DNA of 53,316 nucleotides from contig JAITII010000079.1 of NCBI GenBank assembly GCA_031279515.1, positions 1-53,316 on the forward strand, written 5' to 3'. Each line of letters opens with the position of its first letter. The first letter of the stretch is position 1. Source of the stretch: Deltaproteobacteria bacterium. Lineage in GTDB: Bacteria > Desulfobacterota > Desulfarculia > Adiutricales > Adiutricaceae. Positions 17,033 to 25,944 of the stretch are shown here, in pieces. The position numbers and the translations under genes are program-made. The notes beneath the pieces were generated by a model, which ran no database searches, was not told the DNA's origin, and saw nothing but the letters and a program-made list of their open reading frames with translations.

Positions 17033-18379
17033 TTAATCTCCATTTAGACCAGAGGACCCGGGAGAACCGGTTCCATTCTGGCTAGGCGGGGGGGTGTCAT
17101 CCCCATTAACCTTGGGGGGAGTAGCTAGCCTGGGACCGGCTGTAGAGGTATCAGGGGTTGCGGCATCCGAGAGGGTGTCTTCCAAAAGTTGCTGCTCCAG
17201 CTGATCTGTGGAGGGCCTAAGGGGCCTGGGCATAGGCCTGGGGCCTCCGCCGGTGGGAGTCTGCCCAGGCCCTGTCTCAGGGCTCCCGGCAGCTGGAGGG
17301 CTGCCGGCAGGGGGCTGCGGTTGTCCCACTCTGGCTTCGGAGATATTTGCGCTCTCATCCCAGATCATGATGGAGATCCTGCGGTTTACCGGATCCATGG
17401 GGTTGGTGTTGGGAAGGGGCTGGGTGGCGGCAAAACCTGCCACCATGGTGAGTCGATCGTCTGAGACGCCGTTTCTAGCTAAGGCCCGGCGGGCAGCAGA
17501 GGCCCTGGCAGTGGAGAGCTCCCAATTGGTGAGCTCCTGGGAGAGGGTGGAAACAGAGTCTGTGTGCCCCTCTATGGAGATCTTGTTGGGAATGGTAACT
17601 AGCCTTTTGGCTATGGAAAGGAGGATGGCCTGTGCCGTGGGCGTCAAGGAGGGCTGACCAGAGATGAAAAGGGGCCTTCTTTCCTTATCTATCAGCTGGA
17701 TCTTAAGGCCCCCTGGGACTATCTCCACTGAGAGCTGTCCATCCAGGTTGCCACCTAGTTCCTGGGCCACAGCCTGGCTTATTTCGCCGGCCAGTTGCTG
17801 TTTGGACTCTCTTAGCGCTTGGGCCGCTTGGGCCTCGGCATCGGTTAAAGCCCCGCCCTCTATGCCAGTGGCATCTGTATAGAGGCCCTCGCCCGGGGCC
17901 ACCCCGGGCTGGTCTGCGCCTTCTCCGCCTTCCACGCCTTCAGGGAGTTCGGTTAGATCCGGGTCCTGGGGCTGGTCAGTGGGCCTTGTGGCACCTGCCT
18001 CAGGGCGATCGTCTCCCATGGCCTCTAAGGCTTGTTCCCTGGCAGCTACCCTCTCTTCCCTTTCATCCAATTCTTTTCCCTGTTGGATGAGCTGGAAGCA
18101 ACCCCCGTCTAAGACTGACGGGTTAGGGGAGGCGGGATCGAAATTGGCGGGCATTCCGCCATTAAAGACCGCGTCTTTCATAGAAAGGGAGTCGAAATAG
18201 TCTGCTAGTGCCGCCTTTCCCTGCTCTGAGGAAATGGCCAAAAGCCACATCACCAAGAAAAAGGCCATCATAGCTGTGACGAAGTCCGCATAGGCCACCT
18301 TCCAGCTACCGCCATGGTGACCACCATGGCCTTTCTTGATGATCTTTTTTATGGGCGGGGTTTTTTTCTCAGTGCTCAT
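17033..18379 (-). CDS. motB: Flagellar motor stator protein MotB
   Basis: Peptidoglycan-anchoring stator subunit of the flagellar motor. The N-terminus is a basic tail followed by GSWKVAYADFVTAMMAFFLVMWLLAISS, the single membrane helix with the proton-binding Asp at residue 32, the same position as in E. coli MotB. A plug/linker rich in acidic and Gly residues follows, then an OmpA-like peptidoglycan-binding domain (about 225-340) with ISIEGHTDS, LSTARASAARRAL and VAGFAATQPL, and finally a 110-residue Pro/Gly/Thr-rich tail not seen in standard MotB. It lies 56 bases downstream of motA on the minus strand. The KIIKKGHGGHHGG N-terminus also resembles that of LafU-type stators. No other flagellar genes are in the window. 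Confidence 0.95.
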   Translation of the reverse strand: MSTEKKTPPIKKIIKKGHGGHHGGSWKVAYADFVTAMMAFFLVMWLLAISSEQGKAALADYFDSLSMKDAVFNGGMPANFDPASPNPSVLDGGCFQLIQQGKELDEREERVAAREQALEAMGDDRPEAGATRPTDQPQDPDLTELPEGVEGGEGADQPGVAPGEGLYTDATGIEGGALTDAEAQAAQALRESKQQLAGEISQAVAQELGGNLDGQLSVEIVPGGLKIQLIDKERRPLFISGQPSLTPTAQAILLSIAKRLVTIPNKISIEGHTDSVSTLSQELTNWELSTARASAARRALARNGVSDDRLTMVAGFAATQPLPNTNPMDPVNRRISIMIWDESANISEARVGQPQPPAGSPPAAGSPETGPGQTPTGGGPRPMPRPLRPSTDQLEQQLLEDTLSDAATPDTSTAGPRLATPPKVNGDDTPPPSQNGTGSPGSSGLNGD

Positions 18380-18435
18380 AGGTAATTTGGCATAGCTTAG
18401 GCTAGGTTCTCATGAATTTTTTGCTTCTAGGGCCT

Positions 18436-19293
18436 CTATTTCTTAACTGATTTTAGGAGCTCTTCCAATTCCTCGTAACCTGGCCGGCAATTGGAGGGGA
18501 CTGCCCTTCTGGCGAACTCTATGGCCATAACAGGGGGTAGACCTTTGGAAAAAGCCACAAGAACTGCCTTGGCTACTTTTAAGATATTATCCTGGTCATG
18601 GGCTTGATTTTCAAGGGCCTTGGCCATGGGGGCCATGTAACCATAACTCAAAAGTAGTCCCAAAAAGGTACCGCAAAGAGCAGCGCCCACGCTGGCGCCC
18701 AGGACCTCAGGGGGTTCTGTCATGAGGCGCATGGTGGTGATGATACCCAAAACTGCTGCCACGATACCCAAGCCAGGCAAGGAGTCGGAGACCGTGGTGA
18801 GTGCCGTGGGCACTTGGTTCCCATGGTGCTCATGGACATCTGTGTCTATGTCCATGAGGTTTTCAAATTCCGTGGGCTCTATATTGCCGCTCACAAAGAC
18901 CTTGAGGTTATCAGCCAAAAAGTCCTTTAGGTGATGGTTTTTGATAATGGATGGGTACTTAGTGAAGATGGCGGAAGAATCGGGCTTATTGGCGTGCTCT
19001 TCCAAGGCCAGCATGCCTTCCCGGCGGGCAATGGAGAGGAATTCAAAGAGAAGCAAAAGTACGTCGACATAGTTTTGCTTCTTAAGTTCCTTCCCCGTAA
19101 ATATTTTGGGTATGGAGGACAGGGCCTCTTTAACCAGGGAGGGGGGATTGGCGATTAAAAAAGAACCGAATGCCGCGCCGCAGATGATGATAACCTCATT
19201 GGGCTGCCAGAGAAGACCCAGAACGCCATGGTGCATCAAATATCCAGTAAGGACGCAACCGATGACAACTACGACTCCGATGATAGGCAGCAT
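18436..19293 (-). CDS. motA: Flagellar motor stator protein MotA
   Basis: Proton-channel subunit of the stator in the inner membrane. The 285-residue chain has four membrane segments: two at the N-terminus (IIGVVVVIGCVLTGYLM, EVIIICGAAFGSFLIA) and two at about 170-230 (LPGLGIVAAVLGIITTM, GAALCGTFLGLLLSYGYMAP). The cytoplasmic loop has LSIARREGMLALEEH, the charged Arg/Glu region that contacts FliG. The conserved Pro of the PGLGIVAAVLG helix is present. AAGGA nine bases before the ATG supports the start. MotA-MotB order is the classical arrangement, and this organism therefore probably swims or descends from a flagellated ancestor. Confidence 0.96.
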   Translation of the reverse strand: MLPIIGVVVVIGCVLTGYLMHHGVLGLLWQPNEVIIICGAAFGSFLIANPPSLVKEALSSIPKIFTGKELKKQNYVDVLLLLFEFLSIARREGMLALEEHANKPDSSAIFTKYPSIIKNHHLKDFLADNLKVFVSGNIEPTEFENLMDIDTDVHEHHGNQVPTALTTVSDSLPGLGIVAAVLGIITTMRLMTEPPEVLGASVGAALCGTFLGLLLSYGYMAPMAKALENQAHDQDNILKVAKAVLVAFSKGLPPVMAIEFARRAVPSNCRPGYEELEELLKSVKK

Positions 19294-19487
19294 TTGATCC
19301 GATCCTTATAAAGTGCTTTTCCTTTAACGGTTTAAGACTATTAGGGCGATTTAATTATCAAATGAAAAGCGCAAAATGGGAAATTTTGTTAGTCCCGCAA
19401 TTTTCTTTTCGGCGAAAATCAAGGGTAAGATAAATTTGTACTAAAGTGTATAATTTTGTGTCTAGTGGCAAGCACTTAACGCAAATT

Positions 19488-19898
19488 CTAGAGGTTATCT
19501 CTAATGGAAGCCGCAATAAAGGGGAGTTTAGTGAGATCAGCCGGTTGGCCGGCTTTCATGGGGAATTCAGATTTATCTTTGCGAGGGATAATGTGCAGAT
19601 GCCAGTGTTCCACCAGCTGGCCAGAGACCGGGCCATTGTTAATCAGTATATTGTATCCTTCTGAGCCCACCCCAAGCTGTGCTGCTAAGGCTAGTTTTTT
19701 GGCCAGGGGTAGTGCTTTAGCTAGTTGTTTATCTGGGACCTCGCTGGTGGTTTTGTAGTGGGAACGAGTTATCAGAAGTAGATGGCCATCTGAGGTGGGG
19801 TTGATGTCCATAAAGGCAATAAAATCTGCGTCCTCATAGACCCTCACGCTGGGGATCCTTCCATTGGCGATTTCGCAGAATATACATTTTTCGGTCAT
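19488..19898 (-). CDS. HIT-family nucleotide hydrolase (Hint-like)
   Basis: Histidine-triad protein of 136 residues, probably an AMP-lysine/AMP-phosphoramidate hydrolase. It begins MTEKCIFCEIANGRIPSVRVYED, with the CxFCEI start typical of the Hint/PKCI branch and two cysteines of its zinc-type site, then FMDINPTSDGHLLLITRSHY and the catalytic triad EHWHLHIIPR near residue 100. GAGG six bases before the ATG supports the start. The gene stands alone between motA and the DUF3798 gene. Confidence 0.92.
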   Translation of the reverse strand: MTEKCIFCEIANGRIPSVRVYEDADFIAFMDINPTSDGHLLLITRSHYKTTSEVPDKQLAKALPLAKKLALAAQLGVGSEGYNILINNGPVSGQLVEHWHLHIIPRKDKSEFPMKAGQPADLTKLPFIAASIRDNL

Positions 19899-20432
19899 TA
19901 TGGCCTCTTAGATATATTTCAAATTATTTTTAAAAGGTCCCCAATCTATAGCTCTAAGCCTGGAAACCTTATCAATTAGACGCTAACATAAACAGGTCCA
20001 TTAAATGGGAAAAAAAAGAGATAAAAGGAAAGCCCCTTGGTAACCAAAATAAAATAGTGGAAAATGGGCCAAGGGGATTTACATGATGTCATTATATTCA
20101 TTTTTGGCGAAATTTACAACTAATGCTTAAACTTTGCTTCCCAGGCAAAGCCTCTGAGCCTAGGGCGCATTTTACCCCAGAGGCTTTAGGCCTTTTGGGA
20201 GGCGCAAGAGCTAAATTGTAAGGCTTTTAGAAGTAAAATAGTATTTTATATAAGTAAAAAAGCTAAATTTATCTGAAAAAAAATAATTTAACCAAATAAA
20301 GTAATGTTACTAGATTATCTATATAATATATTGTAAAAAGTTTAGAAAAATATATTTATAGAGCAACGTACAAGATATATTTAGTTAATATTTTTGTATT
20401 TACATCATAGGATCTTGTATAGGTATAATATA
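19899..20432. other. Intergenic region with two hairpins
   Basis: About 530 bases. CCCCTTGG near 20034 can pair with CCAAGGGG near 20080 across a long loop, and AAAGCCTCTG near 20152 pairs with CAGAGGCTTT near 20182 in a 10-bp stem. The second, followed by AGGCCTTTT, could be a terminator for an unseen plus-strand transcript. From 20220 to 20430 the DNA is very AT-rich. No gene is visible. Confidence 0.45.
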
Positions 20433-22940
20433 TTAATCTATTGCAAAATCGAGGTATTTTGGGGGTACGATGAGCTTGGTCGTCTGGATATAGCCTTTCC
20501 CCAGGATATAGGAGTCCTGATAGACTACAAAGTAGTTTTCGTAGAGTTTGCCATCACTGTAGAGAAATTGCCCGTTCCAGTGGGCACCGGGACTAAAGAT
20601 GCCCAGGCATTTTAAGAGGGTGGGGATGTCAGTTGAATCTGTGTTGCCCTCTGCCATGATCTTGCCGAATTCTACTAAACCTGTGGTTTGGGAGAAATTT
20701 AAGGGGTAGACCCAGACGCCCATGCGGCCCTGGAGTCCATGGGCGGCAACCTCCTCTTCCAGGCGGTCTAGGATCCTGCCCCACTGACCTACGATATCGG
20801 AAAAATTAAGCTGGAAGGCCTCTGGATAGCCCATGAGTGTGGAGGGGATGTCGCCTTCCACGAAGTATCCTTTCCCCAGGGTTTTAAGCATCTCCAAAAG
20901 TGGAATAACCAAGGCGTCATTGGTGGTGAAAAAGGCCGTGTCCGGGCCATATTCGGAGAGCCATTTGGGCACAGACTCTTTGATGAAGTCCGTAGCAGCT
21001 TCCATGCCTTGGGGGCCTGTAGGGTCTAAGGCAGTTTCCATAAAAAAGCCTAGCTCCAGGTCTTTTGACGCCTCTTCCATGATCTTGGCCCTTAAAAAGA
21101 GGTCCTCTTGGGCCATGTGTCTGGGAAAGGAGATGTGGACAAGGTTTTTCGCACCCATTTGCTTAGCAATATAGGGTATGAGGTAGCCCCGGGATTTGAA
21201 GTCCTGAGAGAGGACAATGGTGGCATTTTCGGTAATGGATGGGGCATCTTCATGGGCTTCTCCGGAAAACAACAGGATGTCTGGACGGATTTCCTTCATG
21301 CGTCTGAAGCCCTCGCTTGTGCCTACTATCGCTTGATTTACTACCACCACCTTTAAGAGGGGATCTTCTAAAGTCTCCAAAAGGAGCTGTACGAAGGCGT
21401 CGGGGTCGTTCATATGGCTCAAGGGATAGGTCACATGGTTAATGATGCCCCCGTCTTCCACGCTGCCGTACTTTTCTAGGGCTGCTAGGGCCCCCAGGTA
21501 ATCATCAGCACCCTGGGCCCCGTCTGAGGTGACCACTGCTATATGAAAATTGACCTGGGCTCCCTTATCGGATTCAGTTACCGTGATGTACTTATTGGGG
21601 ATAGTTAGATCCGTATTTCCCATGAAGCCCCTACCAAAGATGTAGGTATCTTGGTGAACCAAAAAGGCATTGGGAAACGGCCTTTGCATGACGTCTACAT
21701 AGACTAGTCCATTCCATTTATTGCCTGGGGTGGCGGCATTGTAGAATTGCAAGATGGTGTCGAGGTCCAAATTGTTTATGGGAATTTCTCCCTTGATGGC
21801 GGAAATGGCCAAGCTCATCATAGCTTCCGTATGGCTCACCAAAAGGGAGTTGGGCCAGGTGCCCAGCCGTCCACCAGCCCCTCTTGCTACTACGGCTTTT
21901 TCTATGTGGGAGAGGAGCTCTGGAAAATTGTCCAACAAATTGGAGACATCTAGACCCAGGGCTTGGGTGTAACCTAAAAGAGGGGAGGCCTCATTGCCCT
22001 CCACGAAATAGCCGCCGTGCTCTATGATAGACGAGATTAAAGGTCCTGTAAGGCCATTGTTAGTGGAAAAAAAGGCCGTATCTGGGCCGTATTGGGAGAG
22101 CCAGGAGGGGAACTCTTGCCTAATGAAGGCCTGGGAGCCTACTATTCCAGCTGGGCCCGTGGGGTCCGGGGCGGTTTCTGAGACAAAGTTTATCCCCAGG
22201 TCCTCGCAGGCAACGCGCATGATTTGGCGCTGGCGGGAAAAGGGCTCATTTATCATGTGCCTTGGAAAGGACAGGTGTAAGAGGGTACTGGCCCCCAGCT
22301 CCTTGGCCGTTCTTGGGATTAGATAGCCCCTGGAGATGAAGTCCATAGTCACAACCACATCGGAGACTGGGGCTAAGGTAGCCATATCCTCATGGCTTTG
22401 GGTGGCTATTAAGATGATATCTGGTCTTTTGGCGCGGATATTTCTGAAGGCCTGGGCAGTACCAGGGACTGCTTGTAAGGTTATGATGGCCTTCATCTTG
22501 GGGTCATCGGCAAGGGATTCTATGCTATGGATAGTGGCTTCCAAACGGCTGGGGAAGTTCTCAGGTAAGGTGGAGTGGACTATCATCCCCCCCTTATCAG
22601 CTGCACCGTAGCGGCTCACCATCTTATCTACAGAGAGATAAAAATCAGCTCCCTGCAAAGTAGTGCTAGTGACAATACCTATGTGGAAATCCTCGCCTGA
22701 TGCTAAAGGTCGGGTAGCTTCCGAGCTAGTACCGGCCCCATCAGAAGCTGACTGGGCCGTAGCAGAGCTTTGTCCTTCCCCTTGGGGCCCCAGAGTGGAG
22801 GCATCTCGTTGCACTTGGCCACGGGAGAAAAGGAGATAAAGAAGAGCTAAGCTTATGGCCACAAGCGTAAGGATTGCAGGTAGATATCTAGTGAAGCGAG
22901 GGTTTTTTTCGGCGCTTCCAGAGTCATTGTCATTTGTCAT
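20433..22940 (-). CDS. Membrane-anchored tandem DUF3798 periplasmic binding-like protein
   Basis: An 835-residue protein. A short basic tail and a membrane helix (YLPAILTLVAISLALLYLLF, about 20-38) anchor it, followed by a Ser/Gly/Thr linker. Two homologous domains follow, about 85-435 and 465-825. Paired motifs prove the duplication: FHIGIVTSTTLQGADFYL / FHIAVVTSDGAQGADDYL, FRNIRAKRPDIILIATQSHED / FRRMKEIRPDILLFSGEAHED, SRGYLIPRTAKELGA / SRGYLIPYIAKQMGA, LSFPRHM / ISFPRHM, YGPDTAFFSTNNGL / YGPDTAFFTTNDAL, GYFVEGN / GYFVEGD. The domain is DUF3798, related to type 1 periplasmic binding proteins. Single-domain members are about half this length. The absence of ABC permease or ATPase genes nearby leaves the ligand unknown; a tethered sensor or binding protein facing the periplasm is likely. 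Confidence 0.82.
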   Translation of the reverse strand: MTNDNDSGSAEKNPRFTRYLPAILTLVAISLALLYLLFSRGQVQRDASTLGPQGEGQSSATAQSASDGAGTSSEATRPLASGEDFHIGIVTSTTLQGADFYLSVDKMVSRYGAADKGGMIVHSTLPENFPSRLEATIHSIESLADDPKMKAIITLQAVPGTAQAFRNIRAKRPDIILIATQSHEDMATLAPVSDVVVTMDFISRGYLIPRTAKELGASTLLHLSFPRHMINEPFSRQRQIMRVACEDLGINFVSETAPDPTGPAGIVGSQAFIRQEFPSWLSQYGPDTAFFSTNNGLTGPLISSIIEHGGYFVEGNEASPLLGYTQALGLDVSNLLDNFPELLSHIEKAVVARGAGGRLGTWPNSLLVSHTEAMMSLAISAIKGEIPINNLDLDTILQFYNAATPGNKWNGLVYVDVMQRPFPNAFLVHQDTYIFGRGFMGNTDLTIPNKYITVTESDKGAQVNFHIAVVTSDGAQGADDYLGALAALEKYGSVEDGGIINHVTYPLSHMNDPDAFVQLLLETLEDPLLKVVVVNQAIVGTSEGFRRMKEIRPDILLFSGEAHEDAPSITENATIVLSQDFKSRGYLIPYIAKQMGAKNLVHISFPRHMAQEDLFLRAKIMEEASKDLELGFFMETALDPTGPQGMEAATDFIKESVPKWLSEYGPDTAFFTTNDALVIPLLEMLKTLGKGYFVEGDIPSTLMGYPEAFQLNFSDIVGQWGRILDRLEEEVAAHGLQGRMGVWVYPLNFSQTTGLVEFGKIMAEGNTDSTDIPTLLKCLGIFSPGAHWNGQFLYSDGKLYENYFVVYQDSYILGKGYIQTTKLIVPPKYLDFAID

Positions 22941-23306
22941 TGTGAGGCTGTCCTAAGGGGAAAGGCTGAAATGGGCTGGGGGAGGAGGGAGTCCCTAGAA
23001 TTTGTGCCCATGGAGGAGCCAGGGGACTATAGAGCGGAGAGGGTCTAGAGTCAGCAGAGATATTTAACCATGTAAACACAAAATAGGGACCCTTTCAACA
23101 AAAAATTGTGGGAAGCAAAGGGGAAATTTTTTCCAGGGCCTATTTTATCCAGCCTTCTGAGAAATAAGCGCTTTTCAACAAAAATTGTGGATGCTGGGTA
23201 AATTTTTGATAGGCTCTTAATAGCTAGCCAGATAAGGAGAAGATTTTAAAAAGGGGCGCTTAATGTTAAGTGGAACTAATGATCATTTGTTACGAGCATG
23301 TAAAGG
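22941..23306. other. Upstream region of the DUF3798 gene with a repeated imperfect palindrome
   Basis: This region should hold the promoter of the DUF3798 gene. Two copies of a CTTTTCAACAAAAATTGTGG-like element at 23092-23111 and 23171-23190 are separated by about 60 bases; each contains the imperfect palindrome CAACAAAAATTGTGG. They could be operator sites. Confidence 0.45.
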
Positions 23307-23362
23307 TAAAGGCTATCTTTAAATTGAGCTAGAGTAAAGGCTATCTTTAAATTGAGCTAGAA
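23307..23362. repeat. 28-bp tandem duplication
   Basis: Two perfect or nearly perfect copies of a 28-base unit, TAAAGGCTATCTTTAAATTG plus GAGCTAGA-type ending, lie head to tail at 23307-23334 and 23335-23362. They immediately precede the candidate structured RNA. Confidence 0.85.
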
Positions 23363-23423
23363 ATAAAGGGCCAAAAGAGAGGCTTTTTTTGTAAATTCTT
23401 TCTATTTCGGCCTGGATAGAAAA

Positions 23424-23570
23424 GCCCCCCAAGGATCCCGGCTGTAGCGATTAACGCCCACCTAAGCCCATTACTCTGGAACATGTGATTGTGACAAATG
23501 CTTTCCAGAGTATGGCCTTTGTAGAACAGGTGCCGCAGGTCCAAGGGGGCACTAATTTGCGGCTTTTTTT
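23424..23570 (+). ncRNA. Candidate structured RNA with two exclusive folds and a terminator
   Basis: Nested pairings by eye: GCCCCC (23424-23429) with GGGGGC (23545-23550), GGATCC (23433-23438) with GGTCC (23538-23542), CGGC (23439-23442) with GCCG (23532-23535), CACCT (23459-23463) with AGGTG (23528-23532), and an apical 10-bp stem TACTCTGGAA (23472-23481) with TTCCAGAGTA (23503-23512). An alternative fold pairs GCCGCA (23532-23537) with TGCGGC (23558-23563), directly followed by seven T, a textbook terminator. The terminator arm overlaps the long-hairpin arm, so both cannot form together, as in riboswitches and attenuators. I see no match to a known class. The next plus-strand gene starts at 23953. 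It could also be a free small RNA. Confidence 0.45.
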
Positions 23571-23952
23571 GGTATTATGTGTATCACCAGCCTGCCCCCA
23601 GTACAACCCTACCCCTTTTATAAAAAATGATTCCACAATCCTTCGCTTCTGCAGTTCTAGCCGCGTGCCTAAAAGCCCATTAGATCTGGCAGGTACGCTG
23701 CCTGGGAGGCCTCTAGGGCTTTTAAGGACACCTTGAATAAAGTGGGGTTTTTAAATATAGTGGTATATGCTGCTTGTTTTGTTAATGTAGGCTTTGATTC
23801 GGTCCAAGTTGTTTTCCCTTGTGTGGTATAGCGCATCTTCGCGAATATGATGTTTGTACGATAAATAGTGTTTGATTATAGCTTTCACTGCTTATTTGGT
23901 ATTTCAACGCAACGAGCTGCCTAAGGGAAGACTTTTTATCAAGGAATTATTT

Positions 23953-25008
23953 ATGAAAAAAGTATTGAAAAAATTATTAAAATATAGTGCAATAATTATT
24001 GTTATTGGCATTATTTTGTTTATTGTTTCATATAATTATACGTTTGTAGAATTAACTGCCGAATATTCAGATGAAAAATTTACGAAAAGACGAATCGGGA
24101 ATTTATCAGTAGAATTACCAGAAAGATTTAAACTTAATGATTATCAAGCTACAATTATCATCTATCCAGAATTTCGTTTGTCTTTAAAAGAAAAATTGCT
24201 TGATAACTTAACTGATGACAGCTTATCAGTGGAACGATGCGGATACCGGCCGCCTTACGGGGATTCGGAGGATAATGAAGAAAAGGATGCGTTTGAGTTT
24301 ATTACAAATCCTCATACGTTACATACTCCAAAAGTGTTTTATCCCACTGCTTCACAATACTCAATTACAATTTACTTGGACAAAGGCTGTATAACTTTGG
24401 ACAGCACTGTTACAGATGAAACTAGTCTTGAAGCAAGGCAAGGAATATTTAAAGATAGAATTAATAATTTTTTAAAATACTATAGTGAATTTGATGAGAA
24501 TGAAGTTAACGATGATGATTTTTTAACCATTCTTGGTATTATTAAGCCTAACAATGAATTTAAAATTACTACACATTTTTTGTTTTCTGATACTGATGAA
24601 AAATTTATAAAGCCTTCTACTACAATGCTAACCATAGATTTTTTAAACCATACTGAATCATTTCCTTCACAAATACTTGCAGATTCATTGTTAAGTAAAC
24701 TAAAATATTATTTTCTATGTAGAATGTTATATAACAACATTTTTTGGAATTTTAGGTGGACTTTTAGTCAAAGGGAATTTAAATTACCATCATATCAAGT
24801 CGAAGAAAGAATTTTAATGAATGCAGCCAAAAAAGATACGCCTATTGACTTCCAAATGAGATTATTGTTGCGTCACGACTCGACCAACTATGAATTTTAT
24901 AATTATACTTATATTGTTTTAACTGTTTATCCAGTAGATCAACAGAAGCCAAGGAACTATAATATTTTATACGGATATTGGTTAAAAATTGTACAATCAG
25001 TGGTATAA
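23953..25008 (+). CDS. AT-rich membrane-anchored orphan protein (possible immunity-type)
   Basis: A 351-residue protein from the ATG at 23953, which has AAGGA seven bases upstream; an upstream extension to 23872 is in frame but lacks a binding site. A basic N-terminus and a membrane helix (YSAIIIVIGIILFIVSYNY, about 10-30) anchor it; the rest is predicted outside. After the helix comes FTKRRIGNLSVELPERFKL, vaguely like the GRFxVDLP start of Tli4-type type VI secretion immunity proteins, but I would not assign that. Only two cysteines plus a few others are present and there is no catalytic motif. Codon and base use are far more AT-rich than in core genes of the window, pointing to horizontal transfer. 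It stands in an island with tandem repeats, the candidate RNA and a pseudogene. Confidence 0.7.
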   Translation: MKKVLKKLLKYSAIIIVIGIILFIVSYNYTFVELTAEYSDEKFTKRRIGNLSVELPERFKLNDYQATIIIYPEFRLSLKEKLLDNLTDDSLSVERCGYRPPYGDSEDNEEKDAFEFITNPHTLHTPKVFYPTASQYSITIYLDKGCITLDSTVTDETSLEARQGIFKDRINNFLKYYSEFDENEVNDDDFLTILGIIKPNNEFKITTHFLFSDTDEKFIKPSTTMLTIDFLNHTESFPSQILADSLLSKLKYYFLCRMLYNNIFWNFRWTFSQREFKLPSYQVEERILMNAAKKDTPIDFQMRLLLRHDSTNYEFYNYTYIVLTVYPVDQQKPRNYNILYGYWLKIVQSVV

Positions 25009-25239
25009 TAATGCTTGAATTTAGGTAGATTCGCTATTTTATAATTCTTTGTGCAAAAGGATACTTAAGTTTTGGGAGTTAAATAAATTGTGAAGCTTAT
25101 AAATACGTAATGAAAAACCTAATTTTTATTGAAGATTGTGTACGCTTGTATGGGTAAGCTTCAGTCCATGATTTGATCTTTTGGGATGGTATTCATAGCG
25201 AACAAGCACTTTATGATGCGCATTATATTATAATAATTA
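25009..25239. other. AT-rich spacer between orphan gene and pseudogene
   Basis: AT-rich, with fragments that may be decayed coding sequence continuous with the pseudogene to the right. No intact gene. Confidence 0.4.
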
Positions 25240-25555
25240 CTTAAATAGTCACAAAGACAAGGGTTATCAAGCCAAAATTGTTGAGACTTGCGACGACGAC
25301 CTAGAAGATGTGCTAGATAAGGAGCTTTCTCTTCTATTTACTCTATACCGAACCGGCCCACAACCATTACTGGAGCCGCTCTCGCCTCTGTAATTGAAGA
25401 TATAACTGGTAAAGAAATCACTCTTAAGAAGTCTTTGGTTTACACAGCCTACGACAGCGACTAGAATGTTAATCTTGCAGAAATGCATGGCATTGGGCTT
25501 ATCCCCTAGATTCCGGAAAAAACTTGGCGACAATAAGGCTTCTGAAAACCAAAAA
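25240..25555 (+). pseudogene. Decayed coding sequence, transposase-like
   Basis: A plus-strand frame reads HKDKGYQAKIVETCDDDL, then DVLDKELSLLFTLYRTGP, then shifts by -1 near 25350 and continues as TTITGAALASVIEDITGK, EITLKKSLVYTAYDSD, a TAG stop, NVNLAEMHGIGLIP, another TAG, IPEKTWRQ and TAA. Continuous protein-like composition across one frameshift and two in-frame stops is the signature of a dead gene. The TAYDSD...GIGLIP pattern resembles the second catalytic Asp region of DDE transposases (D-x-AYDSDA...GIEPVIP), but the family is uncertain. It belongs to the AT-rich accessory island before topA. Confidence 0.55.
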
Positions 25556-25944
25556 TGAATAATCTAGGGGAAAAATTCAACTTTCCTAAATGTCGCGCCT
25601 TTTTTAGAAAAAATTGATCACAACGTAAAAAGTGCCTATATAACCAGAGATATTAATGTTCATACTACATAGTGAAGATGTGGCATTAAATTACTAATAA
25701 ATTTTTGCTCCTATCTTTTTTCATCTGGAATTCTTGGAGACTATTTATGCCGTCATCAATAATTTGAATTTTGAAATTTGAAGTGTCGTTTTGTTGTATG
25801 GTGGACCCGGCAAGGATTTTTGTTTAGCTCTATTATTTTGATCGCTGGGGATAATAAAGCTAAAAGCTTGCAATTTAAGTTAAAAAGAATATCTTTGGCC
25901 GGCCATTTTATATCCCCAGAAGGTAGCAATTGGTCCCAGGGGTT
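25556..25944. other. Spacer between pseudogene and topA
   Basis: About 390 bases, AT-rich, no gene recognised. A possible hairpin (GGCCGGCC near 25898) sits close to the topA end but has no clear T-run on the minus strand. Confidence 0.45.

Noticed and set aside
23347-23736. Small frames on both strands (61-83 codons)
   Set aside because: They overlap the repeats, the candidate RNA and its terminator and have no family resemblance or start signals.
23953-25008. Firm Tli4-type immunity protein assignment
   Set aside because: Only a short N-terminal resemblance and no secretion or toxin genes nearby.
25267-25533. 88-codon minus-strand frame
   Set aside because: It is the antisense shadow of the decayed plus-strand coding sequence.
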